Part shown: one piece after another, positions 25,597 to 34,035 of the stretch
Numbering within the stretch: position 1 is the stretch's first letter
How the letters are laid out: every line of letters starts with the position of its first letter
Assembly: GCF_024171495.1 (NCBI RefSeq)
Contig: NZ_JALJZW010000007.1
Coordinates: forward strand, 76,107-140,106
Length of the DNA stretch: 64,000 nt
Source: Deinococcus sp. HSC-46F16
GTDB taxonomy: Bacteria > Deinococcota > Deinococci > Deinococcales > Deinococcaceae
Reading direction: 5' to 3'
The notes under the pieces: generated by a model
Told to the model about the DNA's origin: nothing
The model's input: the letters and a program-made list of their open reading frames with translations, nothing else
Database searches by the model: none
Translations under genes and position numbers: made by a program

Positions 25597-25868
25597 AGGG
25601 CCACCTTGCGCAGCACGCCGCTGGGCACGATGGCCGTGTGACCGTCCAACCAGCGCACCAACACGTTGGCGGGCTTCGCCCCAGCACGCGGGACGGTCAC
25701 CACAGTGCAGGTGGTGCCGCGCCGGGTATCGTCGCCCTTACCGATTGCGGCGCTGTAGCGGTAGGTCTGACCCTCAGTGAGCCAGCGGTACTTAGCGGGA
25801 GGCCGCCAGTGCTGGCACCTGTTCCAGTGGCGACCATCATGAAACCCGCAGCAGCGGCACTGCTTCAC
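25593..25868 (-). CDS. Small protein with N-terminal Cys/His cluster
   Basis: 91 residues. CRCCGFHDGRHWNRCQHW at residues 4-21 gives a Cys/His set that could bind zinc. The remainder is a beta-rich SH3-like stretch. GTG 25868 overlaps the preceding stop. Function unknown; possibly DNA or RNA binding. Confidence 0.6.
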   Translation of the reverse strand: MKQCRCCGFHDGRHWNRCQHWRPPAKYRWLTEGQTYRYSAAIGKGDDTRRGTTCTVVTVPRAGAKPANVLVRWLDGHTAIVPSGVLRKVAL

Positions 25869-26446
25869 GCCTCGCTCCCTTCCGTCGTCTTCCGGTACGC
25901 CTGCACGATCCCGGCGAGCGTTTCATCTGAAACCGTCAGGAAGGCCCGGAACACCAGCTCGTCGCGCTCGGCGGGGGGCAGGTGTTCCAGGCCCAGGGCG
26001 CCGAGGCGCTGCTGTACCTGCTGGCGAAGCTGGGCAGCATCGGCGGTCATGCGGCGGCCCACGCTGCCCGTGTCGAGCTGCTGGGCCAGGTCACGGATGG
26101 TGTGCTGCTGGAGGGCGGTGTTGACCTCGGCGAGCGTGGCGCCGTTGTCGAGGGCGCGGGCCGCGTCCACGAGGTCGCCCTGATCGGTGGTGGCGGTGCT
26201 GCCGAGGTGCAGGGCGTACCCGGCTCTCCACGCACGCCACGCGGTCGTGCGCGAGAGGCCCGCGTGCTTGGCCAGGGTGGTGCTGAAGTCGCCCGAGTGA
26301 CCGGCGGCGGTCCAGCGCAGGTAGAGGGCGTAGGCTTCGCGGGCGCGGTCGCTCAGGCTGCGCTGGGAGGCGCGGTAGGACTCGCCCCAGGCGGCCATCC
26401 GCTGTTCCAGGGTGGGGGCGCGGACTTCGAGCTGCTGGCCGGTCAC
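25865..26446 (-). CDS. HTH protein (paralogue of the late HTH protein); candidate late regulator
   Basis: 193 residues from GTG 26446. Residues ~38-80 contain AYALYLRWTAAGHSGDF and then GLSRTTAWRAWRAGYAL, matching the module of the 24295-24684 protein. The C-terminal ~110 residues are helical with Gln-rich turns. A DNA-binding protein near the end of the early operon is a reasonable candidate for a late-gene activator or a terminase-like factor. That is inference; the family is not recognised. Confidence 0.7.
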   Translation of the reverse strand: MTGQQLEVRAPTLEQRMAAWGESYRASQRSLSDRAREAYALYLRWTAAGHSGDFSTTLAKHAGLSRTTAWRAWRAGYALHLGSTATTDQGDLVDAARALDNGATLAEVNTALQQHTIRDLAQQLDTGSVGRRMTADAAQLRQQVQQRLGALGLEHLPPAERDELVFRAFLTVSDETLAGIVQAYRKTTEGSEA

Positions 26447-26541
26447 GCAGCCACCTCAATCAGGTGAGTCATCCCCCGCCCGACCACCCAACCACGCAAC
26501 TTTGTGCGCCGCGATCCTTGCGGGACCCCTACGATGCAGCC

Positions 26542-26688
26542 ATGAAGCGTTTGCTGCCGCTGGCCCTTTTGGCTTTGCTTTTGAGTGCGTGCTCGGGCAC
26601 CCGACCTTCCTTGCCGGGGCCTGGATGCCATGTGCAACCGGATGGCTTCATGCTGTGTGGAGACCCCCCACCAGTTCCGCCGCAATGA
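26542..26688 (+). CDS. Small lipoprotein on the opposite strand (probable moron)
   Basis: 48 residues. MKRLLPL begins a lipoprotein signal ending in LLSAC at residues 13-17. The mature part is short with a few Cys and Pro residues. It is oriented against the surrounding early genes, in the gap between DnaB and the HTH gene, with TACGAT at -12 to -7 and no Shine-Dalgarno sequence, so it would be transcribed on its own as a leaderless mRNA. A longer frame begins at 26464 but lacks a signal peptide. Confidence 0.65.
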   Translation: MKRLLPLALLALLLSACSGTRPSLPGPGCHVQPDGFMLCGDPPPVPPQ

Positions 26689-26735
26689 CAGGACGCCCAC
26701 CTGAAGGCCCCGGAAACCGTCTATATCGGCTTGCC

Positions 26736-28096
<1,361 letters not shown>

Positions 28097-28100
<4 letters not shown>

Positions 28101-28357
28101 TGCCCCTCACCCGCCTTGGCCTTGGGCTGCACCTCGGTCATCAGGAAGCGGTGCCGGGTGCCCCAGTTCTCGCCCCGCTCATGCTTCTCGACGTGCCACT
28201 CGCCCTCGCGCTTCGGATTGGGGCGGGCGTAGTGGAAGCGCCCGGCCAGGATGTGCGCGACCTGATCGGCGGCGATGCGCTCGTTCTCGGCCCGTACCCA
28301 GAACACCGGGCCGTTGTGCGGCAGCGCCACCCGGAACGTCTTGCGGCTGCCGGTCAC
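28097..28357 (-). CDS. Small protein between initiator and helicase genes
   Basis: 86 residues from GTG 28357, overlapping the initiator stop and the helicase start. Lys/Arg/His-rich with RFHYARPNPKREGEWHVE in the middle. The position between an O-like initiator and DnaB suggests a replication accessory or loader role, but it is too short for an AAA+ loader. No family recognised. Confidence 0.6.
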
Positions 28358-29481
28358 GACACCACCGCCCACTCCGCAACTACAGCGTCGGGCACGTCCA
28401 GCGGCGCGGCGGCCTCCTCGAAGATCACCAGGCCGTAGGCGACCTCCTCCACCGTCCAGGTCTGCCCATCCGGAGCGCGGCGGCGCTCGCCGGGGGTGCA
28501 GGTCGGCTCGCCGAACGCGCGGCGGGTCTCGTCGACGTTCTGCTGTTTCGCGTCCTGCACGACCTTCGCGCGGTCCATGCGGGCTTCCAGGGCGAGGTAC
28601 GGGTGCGCGAAACTGCCCGCCACGACGATCTCGCGGGCGTGCTGGCGCAGTTCCTCGATGAGGCCCCCGCGCACCCACTCGGCGAACTGGGCGATCTGCG
28701 CATCCTGGGCGGCGCGGTTGCGGCTGAGGGCCGGATTGCCGCGCAGCCAGTTCGCCCACACGTCCCAGGCTCCGGCGTTGCTGAGCGCGTCCTGAGCGGC
28801 GCGGTAGCCAAGCGGCGCGGCGGCGGGCGGAACAGTTTCAGAGTCAGTCACGTCTTCGGTTTCCTCGTGCTGGTGAGCGGTTTGTTCCTGTGAAGGGGAA
28901 GGCGTCTCAGCCCTGGCCCCGCCAGGGGCCGCGCCGTTAGGCGCTTGCGGTGCCGTCTCTGCGATGCTCCCCCCAGCAACAACACCCGTCCCCGGCGTGG
29001 CCGCGCCATACAGGTCAGAGACGTAGGTGTTGGTGGTGTCTTCTTTCTTCTTTCCTTCTGTTCCTTCTTTAGGGGTCGGAGATTCGCCGTGCTGGACGGC
29101 CTCGGCGAGGGTCGAAAATTCGGATTTCCGAACGGGTTTCCGAGCGGATTCCCGAACGGGTTTCCGGGCGGCGGGCGAGTCGGCCCAACTCCACAGGTCC
29201 CCCTGCTGGGCGGCCAGCCCCAGGTCGGCGAGGCGGCTCAGCGCCTCACGGGTCTGGGTGGCTCCCCGGCGGCTGAAGGTCGCCACCTCGCCCCAGTGGA
29301 CCGGGCGCATGTGGCGGTGCTTGAGCAGACACAGCGCGGGCTTGAGCAGCGCGTTGGGCAGGTCCGCGAGCACTTCGAGGTCGGTGGCGTTGTCCAGGCG
29401 CGTGAACGACGCGGGCTTGGCGGGCTGCTGTTCCTGGGGCACCGTGGGCGCCGGGAACTTGATGGTCTTGGCGGCCGTCAT
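28354..29481 (-). CDS. Phage replication initiator, lambda-O-like
   Basis: 375 residues. The N-terminal ~110 residues look like a winged-helix region (LLKHRHMRPVHWGEVATFSRRG and LSRLADLGLAAQQGDLWSW). Then comes a long low-complexity linker (~115-230) and a helical C-terminal domain with WLRGNPALSRN and AHPYLALEARMDRAK. Like lambda O, its gene is followed closely by the helicase gene and carries an iteron cluster inside the linker-coding part. Assignment comes from architecture and context. Confidence 0.65.
   Translation of the reverse strand: MTAAKTIKFPAPTVPQEQQPAKPASFTRLDNATDLEVLADLPNALLKPALCLLKHRHMRPVHWGEVATFSRRGATQTREALSRLADLGLAAQQGDLWSWADSPAARKPVRESARKPVRKSEFSTLAEAVQHGESPTPKEGTEGKKKEDTTNTYVSDLYGAATPGTGVVAGGSIAETAPQAPNGAAPGGARAETPSPSQEQTAHQHEETEDVTDSETVPPAAAPLGYRAAQDALSNAGAWDVWANWLRGNPALSRNRAAQDAQIAQFAEWVRGGLIEELRQHAREIVVAGSFAHPYLALEARMDRAKVVQDAKQQNVDETRRAFGEPTCTPGERRRAPDGQTWTVEEVAYGLVIFEEAAAPLDVPDAVVAEWAVVS
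29039..29168. other. Putative phage replication origin (iterons plus pyrimidine tract)
   Basis: Four consecutive 12-base near-repeats at 29121-29168: CGGATTTCCGAA, CGGGTTTCCGAG, CGGATTCCCGAA and CGGGTTTCCGGG. Downstream in the direction of transcription, 29070-29039 is a 32-base strand-asymmetric tract with all pyrimidines but one on the plus strand and low GC for this genome. The arrangement copies lambda ori: iterons, then an AT-rich tract, inside the initiator gene. Confidence 0.5.
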
Positions 29482-29681
29482 GCGGGCACCGCCTGCCGGA
29501 CCTCGGCCGCCGCGGCTTCGCCGTAACGGTTGGCGAGGGCCGTCAGCATCACCGCCCGGTGGTGATCGGTCAGTCCGCGCAGTTGGTCAATCCAGAACAC
29601 CCGCAGGTCGGGCGTGAACTCCGGCGGGATGTGAGAGGGAGGGGGCCGCAGCCCCCCCGCCTCAGTCCGCGGCGGGCGCAT
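29478..29681 (-). CDS. Small phage protein of unknown function
   Basis: 67 residues; overlaps the preceding gene by 20 bases and the initiator start by four. A Pro-rich N-terminus is followed by a helical part (VFWIDQLRGLTDHHRAVMLTALANRYG). No family recognised. Confidence 0.55.
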   Translation of the reverse strand: MRPPRTEAGGLRPPPSHIPPEFTPDLRVFWIDQLRGLTDHHRAVMLTALANRYGEAAAAEVRQAVPA

Positions 29682-30567
29682 GGCCCTCGCCTCCCGTCAC
29701 CTGTGCCCACACGTCCGCCAGCGCCTCAGTGCCTTGAAGCTCATCCCAGTGCCGCGCGATGAGCTGTCGCCACTCGGCGGCGTCTTCCTCGTCGGTGCTC
29801 TTGGGGTCATCCCAGGAGCTGGCGTCGTACCCCGCCTCCTCCAGCAAGGCCGAGAGCTGCGCCATCGAGCAGCGGGCCAGGAACGTGGTAACCACCTTGA
29901 CTCGGTCCTGCACCTGCTTCAGCAGGTCCGTCCCGTTCAGGACGTGCAGGACCGGGAGCAGCCTCCTGCGTGCCTCCTCCTGCTCCACGTCGGTCGCCGC
30001 TGCGGGCAGCGCAGGCAGGTTCAGGGCCGCCAGCAGGTCCGCCAGCACCTCGGGACCACAGACGGCCAGCAACTCACGGGCCGTGGTCTCCCAGTCCTGA
30101 AACTCGGCTTCCACGACCTCCGGCGCGGGCAGCGCGAGCACTTCCTTCGGCGCGTTCAGCACGCCCGCCGCCACTGGCTCGGGCTGAGGTTCCTCGAAGA
30201 GGCCGGGGCCGTCCTGCATCTCGCGCACCTGCACGATCAGGGCCAGTTCGTAGGTGACGTGGTCGAACAGCTCGGTGAGGTTGTCGTGCGAGTTGTGCCA
30301 CTTCTCCAGCGAGGCGACCGGCACGAAGTCCTTCATCTTGCTGCCCTTGGAGGTGAAGGCCAGCTTCCGGAACTCGCCGTCCTCGCGGTCCGTGACCTGC
30401 ACGGTGAAGGTCACGTCCTTGCTGCCCTGGGCCTCGTGGGCAGCACGCAGGAACTCCAGCGCCTCGGCGGGCACCTGGACATCGAGCAGGCTGATCAGGT
30501 CGTCTTTGGGGTTGTACTTGGTCTCGGTGCGGTGGGCGCGGACGGGGTAGTGCTGGGTCTGTTTCAT
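29662..30567 (-). CDS. Recombination-region protein of unknown function
   Basis: 301 residues, ATG 30567 with GAGG upstream. The N-terminal ~110 residues are mixed alpha/beta with FTVQVTDREDGEFRKLAFTSKG; the C-terminal ~160 residues are helical and acidic. It follows the RecT-like gene and precedes the replication initiator, a slot often holding a nuclease or single-strand binding partner, but no nuclease motif is seen. Confidence 0.65.
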   Translation of the reverse strand: MKQTQHYPVRAHRTETKYNPKDDLISLLDVQVPAEALEFLRAAHEAQGSKDVTFTVQVTDREDGEFRKLAFTSKGSKMKDFVPVASLEKWHNSHDNLTELFDHVTYELALIVQVREMQDGPGLFEEPQPEPVAAGVLNAPKEVLALPAPEVVEAEFQDWETTARELLAVCGPEVLADLLAALNLPALPAAATDVEQEEARRRLLPVLHVLNGTDLLKQVQDRVKVVTTFLARCSMAQLSALLEEAGYDASSWDDPKSTDEEDAAEWRQLIARHWDELQGTEALADVWAQVTGGEGHAPAAD

Positions 30568-30602
30568 CTGGAACCTCGGTGGCGGGGGGACGGAAGGGGA
30601 AG

Positions 30603-30629
30603 GCCCGCCCCGGCGGAGCGGGCGGGCAG
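30603..30629 (-). terminator. Hairpin after the recT-like gene
   Basis: Minus-strand GCCCGCCC and GGGGCGGGC arms with a short loop, followed by CTTCCCCTTCC. A weak T tract, so it may only lower downstream expression. Confidence 0.5.
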
Positions 30630-30630
30630 G

Positions 30631-31812
30631 TCAGAAGGGCAGAATCTTCTTCTGGGCTTCGACGAAGACGGCAGCGGCCTCGTGGTTGTCCCAGCCGCTG
30701 AACATGTCGAGGAGGCCCTGGGCCTGCTCGTCGGTGAGGTCCTTGGTGCCCACGGGCCGGTCGCTGCTGGTCAGGTAGCCCCACAGCACCGCCCGGTCGT
30801 CACTGGTGGTCGCCCCGGTGCGGGCAGCGCACTGTGCGAGGGCCTGACGCTGGGCGCTGCTGGCGAGCACTTCCGCCTCGGCGGTCTGCACGGGGGCTGC
30901 TTCCTGGGGCTGCTGAGCGGCCTGCTCGCGCTGGGCCTTGAGGGCCGCGCCCCAGTCCTCGAGGTTCCGCATGGCGGCCTCGGCATTCTCGTCGCTCTCG
31001 CGCCAGGGGGCGAGTTCGGTCAGGCGGGCGTCTACCTGCTCGCCGGTCACGCCGTACTTCTTCAGCGCTTCCCGGCGGGCGGCGAGCTTGGGACTGTAGT
31101 GGTGCATCCGGGCGCTCACGGCGTCGGTCTCGGTCGTCTGGGGCTGCACGCCCGCCGCCTGGGCCACCTCGCGGGTCACGTCGGCGCGGCGGGCCTGGGG
31201 AGCGGTGGGCGCCGGAGCCGCGTTGTCCGCCTGGGCCATCTCCTCGGAGGTGTAGAGCCCGCTCATGTCCTGCGGGAACGCCTTGCGCAGGGCCAGCGCC
31301 TCGGCCACCTTCGCCAGCATCAGGTCGGGCATCTTCGACCACATCGGGCCGGGCTTCCCGTCCTTGTTCGTCTGTACGTAGCTGTCCCACCGCGCCACCG
31401 CCCACAGCGGCTCGCGGAAATCCGAGCGCAGCACGCCCACCTTCGCGGCGGCGGGCGGAGTGCTTTCCAGCCACACCTCACGCCACACGCCATCCTTGGC
31501 GCACCACAGCGGCCCCACCTGCCCGGCATACTTGCCGCTGCGCTCGGCGATCAGCCGCAGTCCGTCAATGCTGACCTGCACGCCCATGACCTCGCGGCGC
31601 TCTTTGTTGTCCCAGCGCTTGATGGCGTAAATCTGCCGGGCGAAGGGGTCCAGGCCGGTGCGGTTGCACTGCTGCACGAAGAGGCTCAGCTCGTCGTCGG
31701 TCGCGCCTTTGGCGATGGTGCGCTTCACGAGGTCGATCTGGTCCCGGCTCAGCCCTTGGGACGGCATGGCGAGGGGCATGGGGTCGGAACGGACGTGTTC
31801 AATGGCGGTCAT
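30631..31812 (-). CDS. bet: Single-strand annealing protein, RecT/Bet family
   Basis: 393 residues; ATG 31812 overlaps the stop of the upstream membrane protein gene, so it is preferred over codons 20 residues upstream. The Bet core runs from about residue 15 to 200: [22 protein letters not shown] and a [16 protein letters not shown] segment are characteristic. The C-terminal half is a low-complexity linker and a helical tail. It anneals complementary single strands in phage recombination and repair. No lambda-Exo homologue is obvious beside it. Confidence 0.92.
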   Translation of the reverse strand: MTAIEHVRSDPMPLAMPSQGLSRDQIDLVKRTIAKGATDDELSLFVQQCNRTGLDPFARQIYAIKRWDNKERREVMGVQVSIDGLRLIAERSGKYAGQVGPLWCAKDGVWREVWLESTPPAAAKVGVLRSDFREPLWAVARWDSYVQTNKDGKPGPMWSKMPDLMLAKVAEALALRKAFPQDMSGLYTSEEMAQADNAAPAPTAPQARRADVTREVAQAAGVQPQTTETDAVSARMHHYSPKLAARREALKKYGVTGEQVDARLTELAPWRESDENAEAAMRNLEDWGAALKAQREQAAQQPQEAAPVQTAEAEVLASSAQRQALAQCAARTGATTSDDRAVLWGYLTSSDRPVGTKDLTDEQAQGLLDMFSGWDNHEAAAVFVEAQKKILPF

Positions 31813-32036
31813 GCGGTCACCTCGGCGGCCACGGCGTCCTGAAGGCGCCGGGTGAGAAAGAGCGCCGCCCACGCCCCGCCGACTTCCGGCAGGACGATCA
31901 GGAGGCGCAGCGGGTCGGCGGTCATGGCGTGGCGCAGGGCGTCTTGCCCCAGCACCAGCGCGATCAGCACCAGCGGCAGGGCCAGCAGCAGCCCCAGGGG
32001 GCCGAGGCCGAACTGCGAGCGGAGGTAGGCCCGCAT
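31809..32036 (-). CDS. Small two-helix membrane protein
   Basis: 75 residues with hydrophobic stretches at about 13-30 and 44-60. Couples by overlap to the genes on both sides (TGATG and ATGA). Role in the early operon unknown; possibly superinfection exclusion. Confidence 0.6.
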   Translation of the reverse strand: MRAYLRSQFGLGPLGLLLALPLVLIALVLGQDALRHAMTADPLRLLIVLPEVGGAWAALFLTRRLQDAVAAEVTA

Positions 32037-32257
32037 CAGGCGGCCCTCCGGTATTCCAGGCGGGTCACCGAGCCGTCGCGTCCGGGCACCGGCACCTGCT
32101 CGGCCAGCCCGGCCCGCGCGAGGCGTGTCAGGACAGAGCGGACGGTGTAGGGGTTGCGCCCCATCGCCCGTGCCAGGGCGTCGGCCGTCACGGGCTGGTC
32201 ACGGTGCGAGAGGGCAGCCAGCACATCGGCTTCGGTGAGGTGGGGGGCGCAGTGCAT
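32036..32257 (-). CDS. Winged-helix DNA-binding protein
   Basis: 73 residues from ATG 32257, whose position is fixed by a TGATG overlap with the preceding gene; a start 24 bases upstream is less likely. Residues 8-65 make a compact winged helix: [39 protein letters not shown], then a wing ending in RLEYRRA. It probably regulates early genes or helps replication. Confidence 0.7.
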   Translation of the reverse strand: MHCAPHLTEADVLAALSHRDQPVTADALARAMGRNPYTVRSVLTRLARAGLAEQVPVPGRDGSVTRLEYRRAA

Positions 32258-32430
32258 CAGCGGTAGCCCCCCTTCCGACACGCGCCGGTGCAGCCCGACT
32301 GCCTACACAGATCGCAGCCCTCGGGCGTGTCCATGCCGATGCTCATCCCGCCCAGGAAAGCGGCGATCACGACGGCCAGGAACACCACCGAGATGCACAC
32401 CAGTTCCCAGCCGCTCAGCTCGACGGTCAC
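32257..32430 (-). CDS. Cysteine-rich single-pass membrane peptide
   Basis: 57 residues from GTG 32430, which overlaps the upstream stop; its TGA overlaps the next ATG. One membrane helix (about residues 10-30: LVCISVVFLAVVIAAFLGG) is followed by a short tail with four Cys residues in the pattern C-x2-C-x5-C-x3-C. Perfect stop-start coupling on both ends supports a real gene. Function unknown. Confidence 0.6.
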   Translation of the reverse strand: MTVELSGWELVCISVVFLAVVIAAFLGGMSIGMDTPEGCDLCRQSGCTGACRKGGYR

Positions 32431-32690
32431 GCGGCCACCTCGACGTTCCCGCTCGGGGTCACGGCCGCGCCGGGGAGGGTGATGCTGACGATGACCAGGC
32501 GCTTGCCGCTGGGGGTGCCCAGCCGCGCCACGCAGGAGGTCGCGGGCTTGAACAGCGTGGCCTTGCGGTGACCGCTCCGGAAATCCAGCCGCAAAACGCC
32601 GGGGATGCTGGCGTGTGCGGGGCCGGGCACCTGTTCCCAGATGCGCCCGTCGGCGGTGGTGAGGGTGATGGGGGCCGCGTCGTGTACCAT
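32427..32690 (-). CDS. Small early phage protein
   Basis: 87 residues, ATG 32690 with AAGGAGA upstream. Beta-rich, no membrane segment or recognised motif. First gene after a stable hairpin in the early leader; couples to the Cys-rich peptide gene. Confidence 0.6.
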   Translation of the reverse strand: MVHDAAPITLTTADGRIWEQVPGPAHASIPGVLRLDFRSGHRKATLFKPATSCVARLGTPSGKRLVIVSITLPGAAVTPSGNVEVAA

Positions 32691-32705
32691 GTCTCTGTCT
32701 CCTTC

Positions 32706-32746
32706 CCCCCTCCGAGAGCTGTTCCAGCAGCGATGACCGGAGGGGG
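32706..32746 (-). promoter_or_regulatory. Nested hairpin in the early transcript
   Basis: Nine-base perfect arms (CCCCCTCCG / CGGAGGGGG) enclose a second small stem (GCTG/CAGC). The right arm touches the Shine-Dalgarno region of the next gene. It may terminate, protect or control translation of the early mRNA. Confidence 0.4.
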
Positions 32747-32757
32747 TTGGTGTTTGC

Positions 32758-32997
32758 TCAGGCGCTGTTTCGCGCCGTATTGCCGAGGGTCAGATCGCCG
32801 AACCGGGTGCGCTGCGCCTCCTCACGGGTGGCGATGAAGCGCTCCAGTTCGGCGCGGCTGATGCGGACGCTCCGGGCGTCCCGGTGGCTGCTGACGGTGA
32901 AGGCGACCAGCTCCCCGCTGGCGACGAGTTCGCGGATGAGCTTCTTGTCGCAGCGGAGTTGCTGGGCCGCCTCCTCGTAGGTGTAGGCAAGGGTCAT
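32758..32997 (-). CDS. Excisionase-like MerR-type HTH protein
   Basis: 79 residues. YTYEEAAQQLRCDKKLIRELVASGELVAF followed by a wing with RSVRISRAELERFI is the helix-turn-helix of the excisionase/MerR-like family. Second gene of the leftward early operon, overlapping the Cro-like gene by four bases. It may be the excisionase acting with the integrase, or an early regulator. Confidence 0.8.
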   Translation of the reverse strand: MTLAYTYEEAAQQLRCDKKLIRELVASGELVAFTVSSHRDARSVRISRAELERFIATREEAQRTRFGDLTLGNTARNSA

Positions 32998-33236
32998 GCG
33001 CTGGCCTCCAGAGTTTCAGCGTTATAACGCTGAGCCTCGGCAAAAAAAGAGCGGCCGAGAGCACGGCAGAGGCTTTCGACCGTAGACAGCCGCGGGTCCT
33101 GAATCCGTCCCTGCTCGATGGCCGAAATCGTCTTGACGCTGACTTCGCCCTTAGTCTCAGTAGCCAGTTGCTCCTGCGACCACTCCTTTTCCGCACGAGC
33201 CTCCGCCAGCCAAGTCCCAAACGGGTTCTGCGTCAT
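32994..33236 (-). CDS. Cro-like XRE-family repressor
   Basis: 80 residues with a helix-turn-helix at about 17-50 (WSQEQLATETKGEVSVKTISAIEQGR). First gene leftward from the divergent switch, opposite the CI-like gene. The promoter TTGACT-N16-TAGTCT ends six bases before the ATG, so the mRNA should be leaderless. An 18-base palindrome lies inside its 3' coding part. Expected to favour lytic growth by repressing the CI promoter. Confidence 0.82.
   Translation of the reverse strand: MTQNPFGTWLAEARAEKEWSQEQLATETKGEVSVKTISAIEQGRIQDPRLSTVESLCRALGRSFFAEAQRYNAETLEASA
33016..33033. promoter_or_regulatory. 18-base perfect palindrome (operator candidate)
   Basis: TCAGCGTTATAACGCTGA is perfectly self-complementary and lies in the 3' coding part of the Cro-like gene, just ahead of the excisionase-like gene. 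A near copy, TGAGCGTTATGACG, occurs at 33277-33290 in the switch region. Confidence 0.45.
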
Positions 33237-33270
33237 GCCGCTAGACTACCATGATAATAGTAGGAGTCAA
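33237..33270 (-). promoter_or_regulatory. Early leftward promoter with operator O1
   Basis: Minus-strand TTGACT (33270-33265), 16 bases, TAGTCT (33248-33243), six bases, ATG of the Cro-like gene. The imperfect palindrome CTACCATGATAATAGTAG at 33246-33263 covers the spacer and -10 box and is the likely CI operator O1. Confidence 0.7.
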
Positions 33271-33276
33271 GCCAAC

Positions 33277-33344
33277 TGAGCGTTATGACGTTTGGGTAGT
33301 GGGAACCGGATGCCTACCATGTGCGTAGTACCACCATCATGGTA
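33277..33344. promoter_or_regulatory. Lysogenic promoter and operators O2/O3
   Basis: Two further sites share the TACCA half-site of O1: CTACCATGTGCGTAGTA (33314-33330) and TACCACCATCATGGTA (33329-33344). TTGGGT (33292-33297), 17 bases, TACCAT (33315-33320) could be the rightward promoter for the CI-like gene, overlapped by O2. TGAGCGTTATGACG at 33277-33290 is a separate near-palindrome. Confidence 0.5.
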
Positions 33345-33356
33345 ACGGCAGTGACA

Positions 33357-34025
33357 ATGACGACGCGACGACCCACCCCCCCGAAAAAGCCGACATGGGC
33401 GATTGCTATTGAGATGCGCCGCACGCAGCTCCAGCTCTCTCAGGAACTGTTGGCAGAGAAAGCGGGCATGTCTCAGTCGTACTACTCAGAGGTAGAGCGC
33501 GGCGCACGCCCTCTGCCTACCCTGACCCACCATAAACTGATGGCCCTCGCTGACGCTCTTGAGTGGAGCCTAGCTGACATGCAGGAACAAACAGGAATCG
33601 ATCTCGGCGCCCCCCGTGCCGAGCGACTCGCCACCGCTGAGCCGACGCCGGTCTATATCCTCCAGCAGCTCGCCCATCCCAACGCGAAGCCGGAGGGGTT
33701 GAACCTGACGCCGAACCAGGGCAAACATCCGGCCAACTGGCGGCAGACGGTGATGGAAGGTAACGAGATGGAGCCGCGCATCCGCGATGGCGAGTCCATT
33801 TACTTCGACACCGACAAAACCACGCCAGAGAAAGGCGTGTACGTGATCGTCCACAAAGGCCGCGTTCACGTCCGTCGTTATTCCCAGCTCCCGACCGGCC
33901 CGGCGTGGACCGCTGACAATCCGGCCTACGCCTTGAACTTCATTCCTGCCACTGACGACGTCCAGGTGCTCGGCCGCGTATACCGCGTGGTCGGTATCCG
34001 TGACGACAAATCGCTTCTCAACTGA
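33357..34025 (+). CDS. CI-like repressor with inactive S24 domain
   Basis: 222 residues from ATG 33357; in-frame starts at 33339 and 33321 are possible and would overlap the operators. XRE helix-turn-helix at about residues 25-60 (QLSQELLAEKAGMSQSYYSEVERG). The C-terminal S24/LexA-like domain (~130-220) has GNEMEP where GxSMxP is normal, so the catalytic Ser is Glu137, and VRR where VKR is normal, so the catalytic Lys is probably Arg173. It should dimerise but not self-cleave. The next gene encodes an S24 domain with both residues intact. Confidence 0.85.
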   Translation: MTTRRPTPPKKPTWAIAIEMRRTQLQLSQELLAEKAGMSQSYYSEVERGARPLPTLTHHKLMALADALEWSLADMQEQTGIDLGAPRAERLATAEPTPVYILQQLAHPNAKPEGLNLTPNQGKHPANWRQTVMEGNEMEPRIRDGESIYFDTDKTTPEKGVYVIVHKGRVHVRRYSQLPTGPAWTADNPAYALNFIPATDDVQVLGRVYRVVGIRDDKSLLN

Positions 34026-34035
34026 CCAAGGAGCC

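Noticed and set aside
26443..26472. Nine-codon frame overlapping the start of the early HTH gene
   Set aside because: Too short and without context; overlap with the GTG is likely chance.
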